A stretch of DNA of 5,643 nt from Hyphomicrobiaceae bacterium UBA4118 (GTDB lineage Bacteria; Pseudomonadota; Alphaproteobacteria; Rhizobiales; Methyloligellaceae), in NCBI GenBank assembly GCA_002383105.1, contig DFXC01000036.1, forward strand, positions 1 through 5,643, written 5' to 3'. Below, piece by piece: positions 1 through 4,798 of this stretch (position 1 is the stretch's first letter; every line of letters starts with the position of its first letter). The translations under genes and the position numbers were made by a program. The notes beneath the pieces were generated by a model that saw nothing but the letters and a program-made list of their open reading frames with translations, was not told the origin of the DNA and made no database searches.

Positions 1-19
1 AGATGTGTATAAGAGACAG
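1..19 (+). other. Tn5 mosaic end / Nextera adapter remnant (artefact)
   Basis: The first 19 bases, AGATGTGTATAAGAGACAG, are an exact match to the hyperactive Tn5 mosaic end carried by Nextera transposome adapters. It sits at the extreme end, and no IS50 or other transposon sequence follows. It is therefore untrimmed library adapter, not part of the genome. Genomic sequence should be taken to start at about position 20. Confidence 0.95.
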
Positions 20-483
20 GTTTTATCCGGTCCCCGGGTGAGCACAAGGCCCCTCGGCGGAAGACGGAGGTTTGGCGGAGATGGCTAAACATAGCGGCGG
101 GTGCCAGCGTCATCAACACCTCAACGCCGGGATCGTAAGTGTTCATCGCGCCCGACGCCGCATCGACGCCGAGGCCGATAATGCCCCCGAACAGGACATT
201 GCCTGCCGTCATTACTTCGGTGTGCGAGGCAAGAGTGCTGACCCCCGGGCTGTAGCATTGCGCTGTGCAGGAGACGGCGACGTTGTGCTTGCTTTTCGGC
301 AGGGTAATATTCGCAGGCGTTTGCACCATGCGCGTTCCGATGCCGGGCGATTGAAGCTGGCACATGGCACCGGGAACGCCGGGCGTGTTGACCGAGACCT
401 GCGGTCAGTGCCTTTGACGATGGTCGAGCAACCGCAAGAAGTATCGAAATCACACCGCCTAAAGCGGCCGTCACGCGCCCCAT
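20..483 (-). pseudogene. Small exported lipoprotein-like gene with two frameshifts, 3' end uncertain
   Basis: Read on the minus strand, an ATG at 483 preceded by GGGGAG seven bases upstream opens a signal-peptide-like start (MGRVTAALGGVISILLA). Restoring one base near 430-435 gives ILLA-G-C-STIVKGTD, a lipobox with the lipidated Cys. Restoring a second base near 398-402 joins this to a long conserved-looking stretch from 398 down to about 96: VSVNTPGVPGAMC, then NITLPKSKHNVAVSC, then GNVLFGGIIGLGVDAASGAMN and a hydrophobic end. This order (lipobox, VKGTD, VSVNTPG, Cys pair, GVDAASGAMN) resembles a family of small alphaproteobacterial lipoproteins of unknown function that I recall from memory. 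The last frame stays open into the adapter, so the true stop is not identifiable; the part below about 96 looks unconserved. It may be a real pseudogene or a good gene with two single-base sequence errors. It is transcribed away from queC. Confidence 0.7.
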
Positions 484-484
484 A

Positions 485-506
485 GCCAAGCTCCCCGAAG
501 CTTGGC
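485..506 (-). promoter_or_regulatory. Hairpin presenting the ribosome binding site of the lipoprotein gene
   Basis: GCCAAGCT (485-492) and AGCTTGGC (499-506) form a perfect 8-bp inverted repeat around a 6-base loop. On the minus-strand transcript the loop and its edge carry GGGGAG, the Shine-Dalgarno sequence for the ATG at 483. The hairpin could hold the ribosome site in an exposed loop or partly mask it. It has no U tract, so it does not look like a terminator. Confidence 0.5.
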
Positions 507-526
507 CTCCCTCAATGGTAGTAGCA

Positions 527-556
527 TATATAGATAACAACCAGCAGGCGAGTCAA
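527..556 (-). promoter_or_regulatory. Candidate sigma-70 type promoter for the minus-strand lipoprotein gene
   Basis: On the minus strand, TTGACT (plus positions 551-556) matches the -35 consensus at five of six bases. It is followed after 18 bases by TATATA (527-532), or after 17 by CTATAT (528-533), as the -10. Transcription would start near 520, giving a leader of roughly 36 bases that contains the hairpin and ribosome site at 485-506. Assigned by eye from spacing and consensus only. Confidence 0.5.
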
Positions 557-563
557 ATGACTC
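550..563. promoter_or_regulatory. Operator-like dyad over the -35 box
   Basis: GAGTCA-AA-TGACTC is a perfect 14-base dyad with 6-base arms, and it covers the -35 hexamer of the candidate minus-strand promoter. It lies between two divergent genes, where a dimeric regulator could act on one or both. I do not recognise the regulator. Short palindromes of this size also occur by chance. Confidence 0.35.
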
Positions 564-570
564 ATCGACC

Positions 571-588
571 TCCAGGGCTTGACCTGGA
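571..588 (+). promoter_or_regulatory. Hairpin in the queC leader region
   Basis: TCCAGG (571-576) and CCTGGA (583-588) are a perfect 6-bp inverted repeat with the loop GCTTGA, followed by three T residues. A second imperfect hairpin lies at 603-625 (arms CCTGC and GCAGG, extended past a bulged C) and touches the 5' edge of the queC ribosome site. No convincing -10/-35 pair was found on this strand, although TTGACC occurs at 579-584. The role is unknown; a weak attenuator or the footprint of a regulator are possibilities. Confidence 0.25.
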
Positions 589-634
589 TTTGGTACTTTG
601 ATCGCCCTGCTCGGATTCGCAGGCGAGAGTTGAA

Positions 635-1381
635 ATGCAATCGGCCAAGAAAAACGGAGCTGGCGCACTTCTGCTCTTCTCGGGTGGGCAGGATTCGACC
701 GTGTGCCTCGGTTGGGCGCTCGACCGTTGCGAGCGCGTCGAGACGATGGGCTTCGACTACGGCCAGCGCCATGGCGTCGAGATGGAGTGCAGGCTGCGCG
801 TGAGGAACGAGATCGCGCGCCGCTTCCCCGCCTGGGCGCCGCGGCTCGGGGCCGACCATGTGCTTGACGTGGCAAGCTTCGGCGCCGTCAGCGACACGGC
901 TCTGACCTCCGATGCCGAGATCGAGATGCTGGCGTCGGGCCTTCCCAGCACCTTCGTGCCCGGCCGCAACCTGGTGTTCTTCACCTATGCCGCAGCGCTC
1001 GGCTACCGGCGCGGCTTGCATGTGCTTGTCGGCGGCATGTGCGAGACGGATTATTCCGGCTATCCCGATTGCCGTGACGCGACGCTTCGCGCGCTTGAGC
1101 AGGCGATCAGGCTCGGCACCGAGATCCCCTTCAGCATCGAGACGCCGCTGATGTGGCTGACCAAGGCCGAGACCTGGGCGCTGGCTGATGAGCTTGGCGG
1201 CGAGGCCTTGGTCGACCTCATCATCGAGGAGACCCACACCTGCTATCGCGGGATGCGCGGGCAGCGCCACGCCTGGGGCTATGGCTGTGGGGAGTGTCCC
1301 GCCTGCGATCTGCGCGCCAAAGGCTTCGCCGCGTGGCAGGCCTCGCGCGCCGAAGCCGCCCAGCGGCGCGTTCAAGGGTGA
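635..1381 (+). CDS. queC: 7-cyano-7-deazaguanine (preQ0) synthase QueC
   Basis: QueC converts 7-carboxy-7-deazaguanine (CDG) to preQ0 using ammonia and ATP, in the cytoplasmic pathway to queuosine. The 248-residue product has the ATP pyrophosphatase loop SGGQDS at 16-21, the YGQRH motif at 42-46, PGRN at 109-112, [15 protein letters not shown] at 133-147, and a zinc site formed by C203, C218, C221 and C224. The first two zinc cysteines are separated by 14 residues, more than in E. coli; I recall this longer loop (with an AWGYGCGEC core) in alphaproteobacterial QueC. The length is close to the usual 220-245. The start at 635 is supported by a modest GAGAG ribosome site five bases upstream and by the P-loop being near the N-terminus. 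It is the first gene of the que cluster and is divergent from the lipoprotein gene. All key residues are present. Confidence 0.96.
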   Translation: MQSAKKNGAGALLLFSGGQDSTVCLGWALDRCERVETMGFDYGQRHGVEMECRLRVRNEIARRFPAWAPRLGADHVLDVASFGAVSDTALTSDAEIEMLASGLPSTFVPGRNLVFFTYAAALGYRRGLHVLVGGMCETDYSGYPDCRDATLRALEQAIRLGTEIPFSIETPLMWLTKAETWALADELGGEALVDLIIEETHTCYRGMRGQRHAWGYGCGECPACDLRAKGFAAWQASRAEAAQRRVQG

Positions 1382-1418
1382 CGAATTCTCCGTCGCGAGC
1401 AGGCTTGTTTCTCGTCAT

Positions 1419-1438
1419 GGTCGGGCTGGTTCCCGGCC
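1419..1438. repeat. Degenerate intergenic palindrome
   Basis: In the 210-base gap after queC, GGTCGGG (1419-1425) can pair with CCCGGCC (1432-1438), one pair being G-U, across the loop CTGGTT. The surrounding GTCATGGTCGGGCTGGTTCC resembles a worn copy of the GTCATGGCCGGGCTTGTCCCGG type of interspersed repeat I associate with Rhizobiales (from memory). A small AATGA/TCATT inverted repeat lies further on at about 1476-1491. Nothing else, and no clear promoter, was seen in 1382-1577. Confidence 0.45.
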
Positions 1439-1577
1439 CGGAATTAACCGGCCGTAGGCCCAACCAAAACCCAGTAATGAGTGGTATCATTGCGACCATG
1501 AGCAGTGTGCTGAAACGCCCCGAGCCGCGCTCACCTGATGCCTACTCATTCATGGGTGATCCGCGGTCGCCACTTAT

Positions 1578-1583
1578 TGGAGG
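1578..1583 (+). promoter_or_regulatory. Ribosome binding site deciding the 1592 start
   Basis: TGGAGG ends eight bases before the ATG at 1592. It is the best Shine-Dalgarno match on the plus strand of this window and overlaps the 10-base palindrome GGAGGCCTCC (1579-1588). It supports 1592 over the upstream in-frame ATG at 1538. Confidence 0.7.
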
Positions 1584-1591
1584 CCTCCCCC

Positions 1592-2227
1592 ATGCTTGGA
1601 ACGGACAGCAATCTGACGAAGACGGAAGCCGTTGCGATCTTCCACGATGTTCAGTCTTTTCAGGCCGCCATCGACGACCTACTGTTGGCTGGTTTCGACC
1701 ACGTCGACATCAACGTGCTCGCCCATGAGGACACGGTCACGTCAAAGCTCGGGCGCGGGTACAAATCGACCGCCGAGTTCGAGGACAATCCCGAAGCGCC
1801 GCGGATCGGCTTTGTGCCGGGCGAGACGATCGGCGATGCGGAAGGTGCCGCGATAGGGGTCGGCATTTACTTGCCGGCCATCATTGGCAGCCTTGCGGTT
1901 GTGGCGTCGGGTGGCACGATGCTCGGCGCAATCGCGGCGGCAGCCATTGCCGGCAGCGCCGGCGGCCTGATCGGAACGGCGCTGGCGCGGTTCATCGGCT
2001 ACGAGCATGCCAAGCATCTCGAACAGCATCTCAACCACGGCGGGCTGTTACTGTGGGTCAGAACGCACGACGCCGTGTGCGAGAAGAAGGCGCTCGATAT
2101 CCTACGCCGTCACTCAGCCCATGACGTGCATCTGCACGAAATGCCGGATCGAGCATGCAAGGAGAGCGACGTGCCGCGCGAGCGCCTGCGGGTCGTTCGT
2201 CTTCTCGACTGGAGAATATCTTTCTAA
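1592..2227 (+). CDS. Glycine-zipper membrane protein, GSP17M-like (hypothetical)
   Basis: The product is 211 residues. Residues 13-45 (VAIFHDVQSFQAAIDDLLLAGF...) resemble the short alpha/beta unit of general-stress protein 17M-like proteins, which often precedes a hydrophobic segment. Residues 83-134 are rich in Gly and Ala (GAAIGVGIYLPAIIG, then AIAAAAIAGSAGGLIGTALA), typical of a glycine-zipper hairpin that inserts in a membrane. Residues 150-183 (GGLLLWVRTHD...DVHLHE) look like a second alpha/beta unit. Position 1592 is chosen as the start because TGGAGG (1578-1583) lies eight bases upstream; an in-frame ATG at 1538 lacks such a site and adds an unconserved-looking tail. It sits between queC and queE with long gaps and palindromes on both sides, and nothing ties it to queuosine. 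A role in stress or envelope function is inference only. Confidence 0.8.
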   Translation: MLGTDSNLTKTEAVAIFHDVQSFQAAIDDLLLAGFDHVDINVLAHEDTVTSKLGRGYKSTAEFEDNPEAPRIGFVPGETIGDAEGAAIGVGIYLPAIIGSLAVVASGGTMLGAIAAAAIAGSAGGLIGTALARFIGYEHAKHLEQHLNHGGLLLWVRTHDAVCEKKALDILRRHSAHDVHLHEMPDRACKESDVPRERLRVVRLLDWRISF

Positions 2228-2257
2228 CCCCTGTGAGGCGCATGCCCTCGCCTTGCG

Positions 2258-2341
2258 GGATGCCCGGGCGAAGACCCGGGCATCCAGGGTTAAACAAGCT
2301 CTGATCAAGAGGCCCTGGATCGCCCGGTCAAGCCGGGCGAT
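2258..2341. repeat. Inverted pair of interspersed palindromic elements
   Basis: Unit A is a perfect 11-bp stem, 2258-2268 with 2275-2285, loop CGAAGA. Unit B is a perfect 9-bp stem, 2319-2327 with 2333-2341, loop TCAAG. Each is bordered on the inner side by the same octamer: ATCCAGGG at 2282-2289 is the exact reverse complement of CCCTGGAT at 2313-2320. The two units are therefore copies of one element placed in opposite orientation around about 23 bases. The transcript could fold into a long closing helix or into two separate hairpins. The CCCTGGATCGCCCGGTCAAG unit resembles interspersed intergenic repeats of Bradyrhizobium-like genomes (recalled, not searched). It lies between the glycine-zipper gene and queE. 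Confidence 0.8.
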
Positions 2342-2364
2342 GACAACGTAGTCACTTGCCCCGA

Positions 2365-2379
2365 GGCGTCTGAAACGCC
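2365..2379 (+). promoter_or_regulatory. Small hairpin just before queE
   Basis: GGCGT (2365-2369) and ACGCC (2375-2379) form a perfect 5-bp stem with loop CTGAA, eleven bases before the queE ATG. No Shine-Dalgarno sequence is visible between it and the start codon, so it may affect translation of queE or may be incidental. Confidence 0.25.
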
Positions 2380-2390
2380 AAGTTCAATCC

Positions 2391-3026
2391 ATGTATGCGG
2401 TCAAGGAGATCTACTACACGCTACAAGGCGAAGGCGCCCAGGCCGGCCGGCCGGCGGTGTTCTGCCGCTTCGCCGGCTGCAATCTCTGGTCTGGCCGCGA
2501 AGAAGACCGCGAGGCCGCGACCTGCAATTTCTGCGACACGGACTTCGTCGGCATCGACGGTCCGGGCGGCGGCAAGTTCGGCGAAGCGACGGAGCTTGCC
2601 CGCGCAGCCCGCGCCACTTGGCGGGGCAACTCCGGGACACCGCCCTTCGTGGTGCTGACCGGCGGCGAGCCCATGTTGCAGGTGGACGAGGCCTTGATCG
2701 CTGCACTGCACGAGTCAGGCTTCGAGATCGCCATCGAGACCAACGGCACGCTCCCTGTGCCGCGCGCCATCGACTGGATCTGCGTCAGCCCCAAGGCGGG
2801 TGCCCCCCTTAACCAACGCTCCGGCGATGAGCTGAAGCTCGTCTATCCGCAATCGGCCCTCGACCCGGAAGAGATCACCGCGCTCGATTTCGCCCACTTT
2901 ATGTTGCAGCCGATGGACGGAGGCCCGAACAGCGCTGCCAATCTCCGCTCGGCAATTGACTATTGCCTCGCCCATCCCAAATGGCGCTTGAGCCTACAGA
3001 CCCATAAAATCCTGGGCCTGCGTTAA
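2391..3026 (+). CDS. queE: 7-carboxy-7-deazaguanine (CDG) synthase QueE, radical SAM
   Basis: QueE is a radical S-adenosylmethionine enzyme that rearranges CPH4 (6-carboxy-5,6,7,8-tetrahydropterin) to CDG, using one 4Fe-4S cluster. The 211-residue product starts with the family signature YYTLQGEG (8-15). It carries C30, C45 and C48 in the CX14CX2C arrangement that distinguishes QueE from the usual CX3CX2C of radical SAM enzymes. TGGEP (90-94) is the SAM-binding motif, followed by ETNGT (116-120) and SPKAG (133-137). The C-terminal SLQTHKILGLR is typical (SLQTHK(I/Y)xGxR). Length is normal for the family. The ATG at 2391 has no clear ribosome site but places the YYTLQGEG signature correctly. 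It is 163 bases after the glycine-zipper gene and 47 bases before queD. Confidence 0.96.
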   Translation: MYAVKEIYYTLQGEGAQAGRPAVFCRFAGCNLWSGREEDREAATCNFCDTDFVGIDGPGGGKFGEATELARAARATWRGNSGTPPFVVLTGGEPMLQVDEALIAALHESGFEIAIETNGTLPVPRAIDWICVSPKAGAPLNQRSGDELKLVYPQSALDPEEITALDFAHFMLQPMDGGPNSAANLRSAIDYCLAHPKWRLSLQTHKILGLR

Positions 3027-3073
3027 GCGCCGGACGCTGGTTCGGACCGCCAAAATCCCCTAAACACCCTGCC

Positions 3074-3460
3074 ATGCGTATCTACAAAGAGTTCACGTTC
3101 GAGGCCGCTCACTTGCTCCCATCGGCGCCGCCGGGCCACCCGAATGCGCGAGTACACGGACATTCCTTCCGCGTGCGCATCGCCATCGACGGCGAGCCCA
3201 ACGCGGAGACGGGCGTCGTGGTGCCTTTCGACGACCTCGAAACGGCGCTGGCGGACGCCCGCGACGCGCTCGACCATCGCTTTCTCAACGACGTCGAGGG
3301 CCTCTCTCAGCCGACGCTCGAGCGGATCGCCATCTGGATGTGGGACCGGCTGCACAACCGGCTGCCCGGCCTTGCCGAGATCGTGGTCGCGCGCGATTCT
3401 TGCCGCGAGGGCTGTATCTATCGGGGTCCGGCCCGGCGCCAACGCCTTGCTGCGGAGTAA
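3074..3460 (+). CDS. queD: 6-carboxytetrahydropterin synthase QueD homologue with Asn at the catalytic Cys position
   Basis: QueD converts 7,8-dihydroneopterin triphosphate to CPH4, the second step towards preQ0. The 128-residue product matches the family in length and layout: FTFEAAH (7-13) with zinc ligand H13, VHGHSF (27-32) with ligands H28 and H30, LDHRFLND (66-73) with the catalytic-relay Asp/His (D67, H68), PTLERIA (80-86) and [11 protein letters not shown] (108-118). The oddity is [11 protein letters not shown]. coli QueD has GHKCGRLHGH, so the catalytic Cys is replaced by N24, with no other Cys nearby. The Glu before TC in E. coli (KETC) is D108 here. The frame is intact and the cluster contains no second queD, so it is probably functional, perhaps by an altered mechanism; another COG0720 activity cannot be excluded. 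No ribosome site is visible before 3074. Confidence 0.9.
   Translation: MRIYKEFTFEAAHLLPSAPPGHPNARVHGHSFRVRIAIDGEPNAETGVVVPFDDLETALADARDALDHRFLNDVEGLSQPTLERIAIWMWDRLHNRLPGLAEIVVARDSCREGCIYRGPARRQRLAAE
3454..3457 (+). promoter_or_regulatory. Ribosome binding site of queF inside the end of queD
   Basis: GGAG at 3454-3457 falls in the last codons of queD, ten bases before the queF ATG at 3468; the two genes are separated by only seven bases. This supports 3468 as the queF start and suggests translational coupling between queD and queF. Confidence 0.6.
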
Positions 3461-3467
3461 AAGATCC

Positions 3468-3929
3468 ATGGCGCGCAAGATCGGCGGACTGAAGCAGCTC
3501 GGCGCCAAGACGCCGCTCCCGAAGTCGCCTAGCGAGGCTGAGCTCGAGCGCGTCGCCAATCCGCATCAAGATACGGCCTACGTCACCCGCTTCACCTGCC
3601 CTGAGTTCACCTGCCTCTGCCCGGTCACCGGCCAGCCCGACTTCGCCCATCTCGTTATCGATTATGCGCCGCGCGGCTGGCTCGTCGAATCGAAGTCGCT
3701 CAAGCTCTATCTCGGAAGCTTCCGCGGTCAGGGCACCTTCCACGAGGACGCGACCATCACCATCGGCAAGCGCATCGTCGCGCTGATTGAGCCCGCCTGG
3801 CTCAGGATCGGCGGCTATTGGTATCCGCGGGGCGGCATCCCTATCGACGTGTTTTGGCAGCATGGCACGCTGCCGGATGGCGTGTGGCTGCCGGACCAGG
3901 GCGTGGCGCCCTATCGCGGCCGGGGCTAG
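3468..3929 (+). CDS. queF: NADPH-dependent 7-cyano-7-deazaguanine reductase QueF (single-domain type)
   Basis: QueF reduces the nitrile of preQ0 to the amine of preQ1 with two NADPH, through a thioimide on a Cys. The 153-residue product is the short, unimodular type. [15 protein letters not shown] (46-60) holds catalytic C51 and D58. [13 protein letters not shown] (74-86) is the QueF signature, followed by FHED (91-94) with the substrate-binding His and Glu, and [13 protein letters not shown] (118-130). By analogy with B. subtilis QueF, the residue after FHED should be Cys, partner of the protective disulfide with the catalytic Cys; here it is A95. C49, usually Ser, stands two residues before C51. 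The start at 3468 is preferred over a much earlier in-frame ATG at 3144, which lies inside queD. Last gene of the cluster; it ends convergently on kdsA. Confidence 0.96.
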   Translation: MARKIGGLKQLGAKTPLPKSPSEAELERVANPHQDTAYVTRFTCPEFTCLCPVTGQPDFAHLVIDYAPRGWLVESKSLKLYLGSFRGQGTFHEDATITIGKRIVALIEPAWLRIGGYWYPRGGIPIDVFWQHGTLPDGVWLPDQGVAPYRGRG

Positions 3930-4774
3930 TTCCGCTTCACCAGCCGGTCGATGGCCATCAGCTCGGTAAGTAGCGGCTCAAGCTCCGCAAGCGGCAGCAT
4001 GTTCGGCCCATCTGAGGGTGCGCGGTCGGGGTCTTGGTGGGTCTCGATGAAGATGCCGGCAACGCCGACGGCGACCGCGGCGCGGGCGAGCACCGGCACG
4101 AAGCGCCGCTCGCCACCGCTCGAAGTCCCCTGCCCTCCCGGCTGTTGCACCGAATGGGTGGCGTCGAAGATCACGGGCGCTCCGGTCTCGGCGAGAATGG
4201 GGAGCGCGCGCATGTCGGACACGAGCGCGTTGTAGCCGAAGGAGACGCCGCGCTCGGTGACGAGCACGTTCGGATTGCCGGCGCCAACAAGCTTCGCCAC
4301 GATGTTCTTCATGTCCCAGGGCGCCAGGAACTGCCCCTTCTTGACGTTGACCGTCCTGCCCGTCCGCGCCGCCGCCACCAGGAGGTCGGTCTGGCGGCAG
4401 AGGAAGGCCGGGATCTGAAGGACGTCCACCGCCTCGGCCACCGCAGCGCAATGCCCTGGCTCGTGCACATCAGTGGTGACGGGCAGGCCCACGTGCTCCC
4501 TGATCTCGGCGAAGATAGGAAGCGCTTCGGCGAGCCCGAGTCCGCGGGCGCTTGAGGCGCTGGTGCGGTTCGCCTTGTCGAAGGAACTCTTATAGACGAG
4601 GCCGATCCCGAGCCTGCCGGCGATCTCCTTCAGCGCTTGCGCCGTCTCAAGCGCATGCGCCCGGCTTTCGAGCACGCAAGGCCCGGCGATCAACGCCAGC
4701 GGCAGGCCATTGCCGAAGCGGGCTTGGCTCACGGCAATGACAGGGTTCGGGGCGGGTCGCATGGCTGCCGTCAT
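3926..4774 (-). CDS. kdsA: 3-deoxy-8-phosphooctulonate synthase (Kdo-8-phosphate synthase) KdsA
   Basis: KdsA condenses phosphoenolpyruvate with arabinose-5-phosphate to give Kdo-8-phosphate for the lipopolysaccharide inner core. The 282-residue product has [11 protein letters not shown] (27-37), [12 protein letters not shown] (61-72), TDVHEP (101-106), [13 protein letters not shown] (120-132), [16 protein letters not shown] (142-157), [12 protein letters not shown] (203-214) and [18 protein letters not shown] (242-259). C33, H207, E244 and D255 correspond to the metal ligands of the Aquifex-type enzyme, where E. coli has Asn in place of the Cys, so this is predicted to be the metal-dependent class. 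Start: ATG at 4774 (an alternative at 4762 is also possible); neither has a strong ribosome site. It begins 24 bases after the guanine deaminase stop on the same strand, suggesting co-transcription. Its stop overlaps that of queF. Confidence 0.97.
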   Translation of the reverse strand: MTAAMRPAPNPVIAVSQARFGNGLPLALIAGPCVLESRAHALETAQALKEIAGRLGIGLVYKSSFDKANRTSASSARGLGLAEALPIFAEIREHVGLPVTTDVHEPGHCAAVAEAVDVLQIPAFLCRQTDLLVAAARTGRTVNVKKGQFLAPWDMKNIVAKLVGAGNPNVLVTERGVSFGYNALVSDMRALPILAETGAPVIFDATHSVQQPGGQGTSSGGERRFVPVLARAAVAVGVAGIFIETHQDPDRAPSDGPNMLPLAELEPLLTELMAIDRLVKRN

Positions 4775-4798
4775 GGCCGGACCATGGGACGGCAGCCC

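Noticed and set aside
1..19. Possible end of a natural Tn5/IS50 transposon
   Set aside because: Only the engineered mosaic end is present, exactly at the terminus, with no transposase or IS50 sequence; a library adapter explains it better.
72..485. Plus-strand frame of 137 codons at the left edge
   Set aside because: It is the mirror of the minus-strand lipoprotein-like gene; its Arg/His-rich product has no sensible motif.
484..634. preQ1 riboswitch before queC
   Set aside because: Hairpins exist, but I could not recognise the conserved A-rich tail or pseudoknot of a known preQ1 class; left as an unassigned leader structure.
512..1375. Long minus-strand open frame (287 codons) opposite queC
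   Set aside because: It is antisense to a clear QueC with all motifs; the protein is low-complexity Ala/Gly/Arg text with no recognisable domain, as expected from high-GC shadow frames.
1538..1591. Upstream in-frame ATG of the glycine-zipper gene
   Set aside because: It has no ribosome site, while the ATG at 1592 has a strong TGGAGG at good spacing and begins right before the domain.
3144..3467. In-frame extension of queF back into queD (as a 261-residue protein)
   Set aside because: The extension is out-of-frame queD sequence, rich in Ser/Arg, and QueF of this type normally has about 150 residues.
3023..3863. Minus-strand frames opposite queD and queF
   Set aside because: Both overlap well-supported plus-strand genes and show no domain; typical GC-rich shadows.
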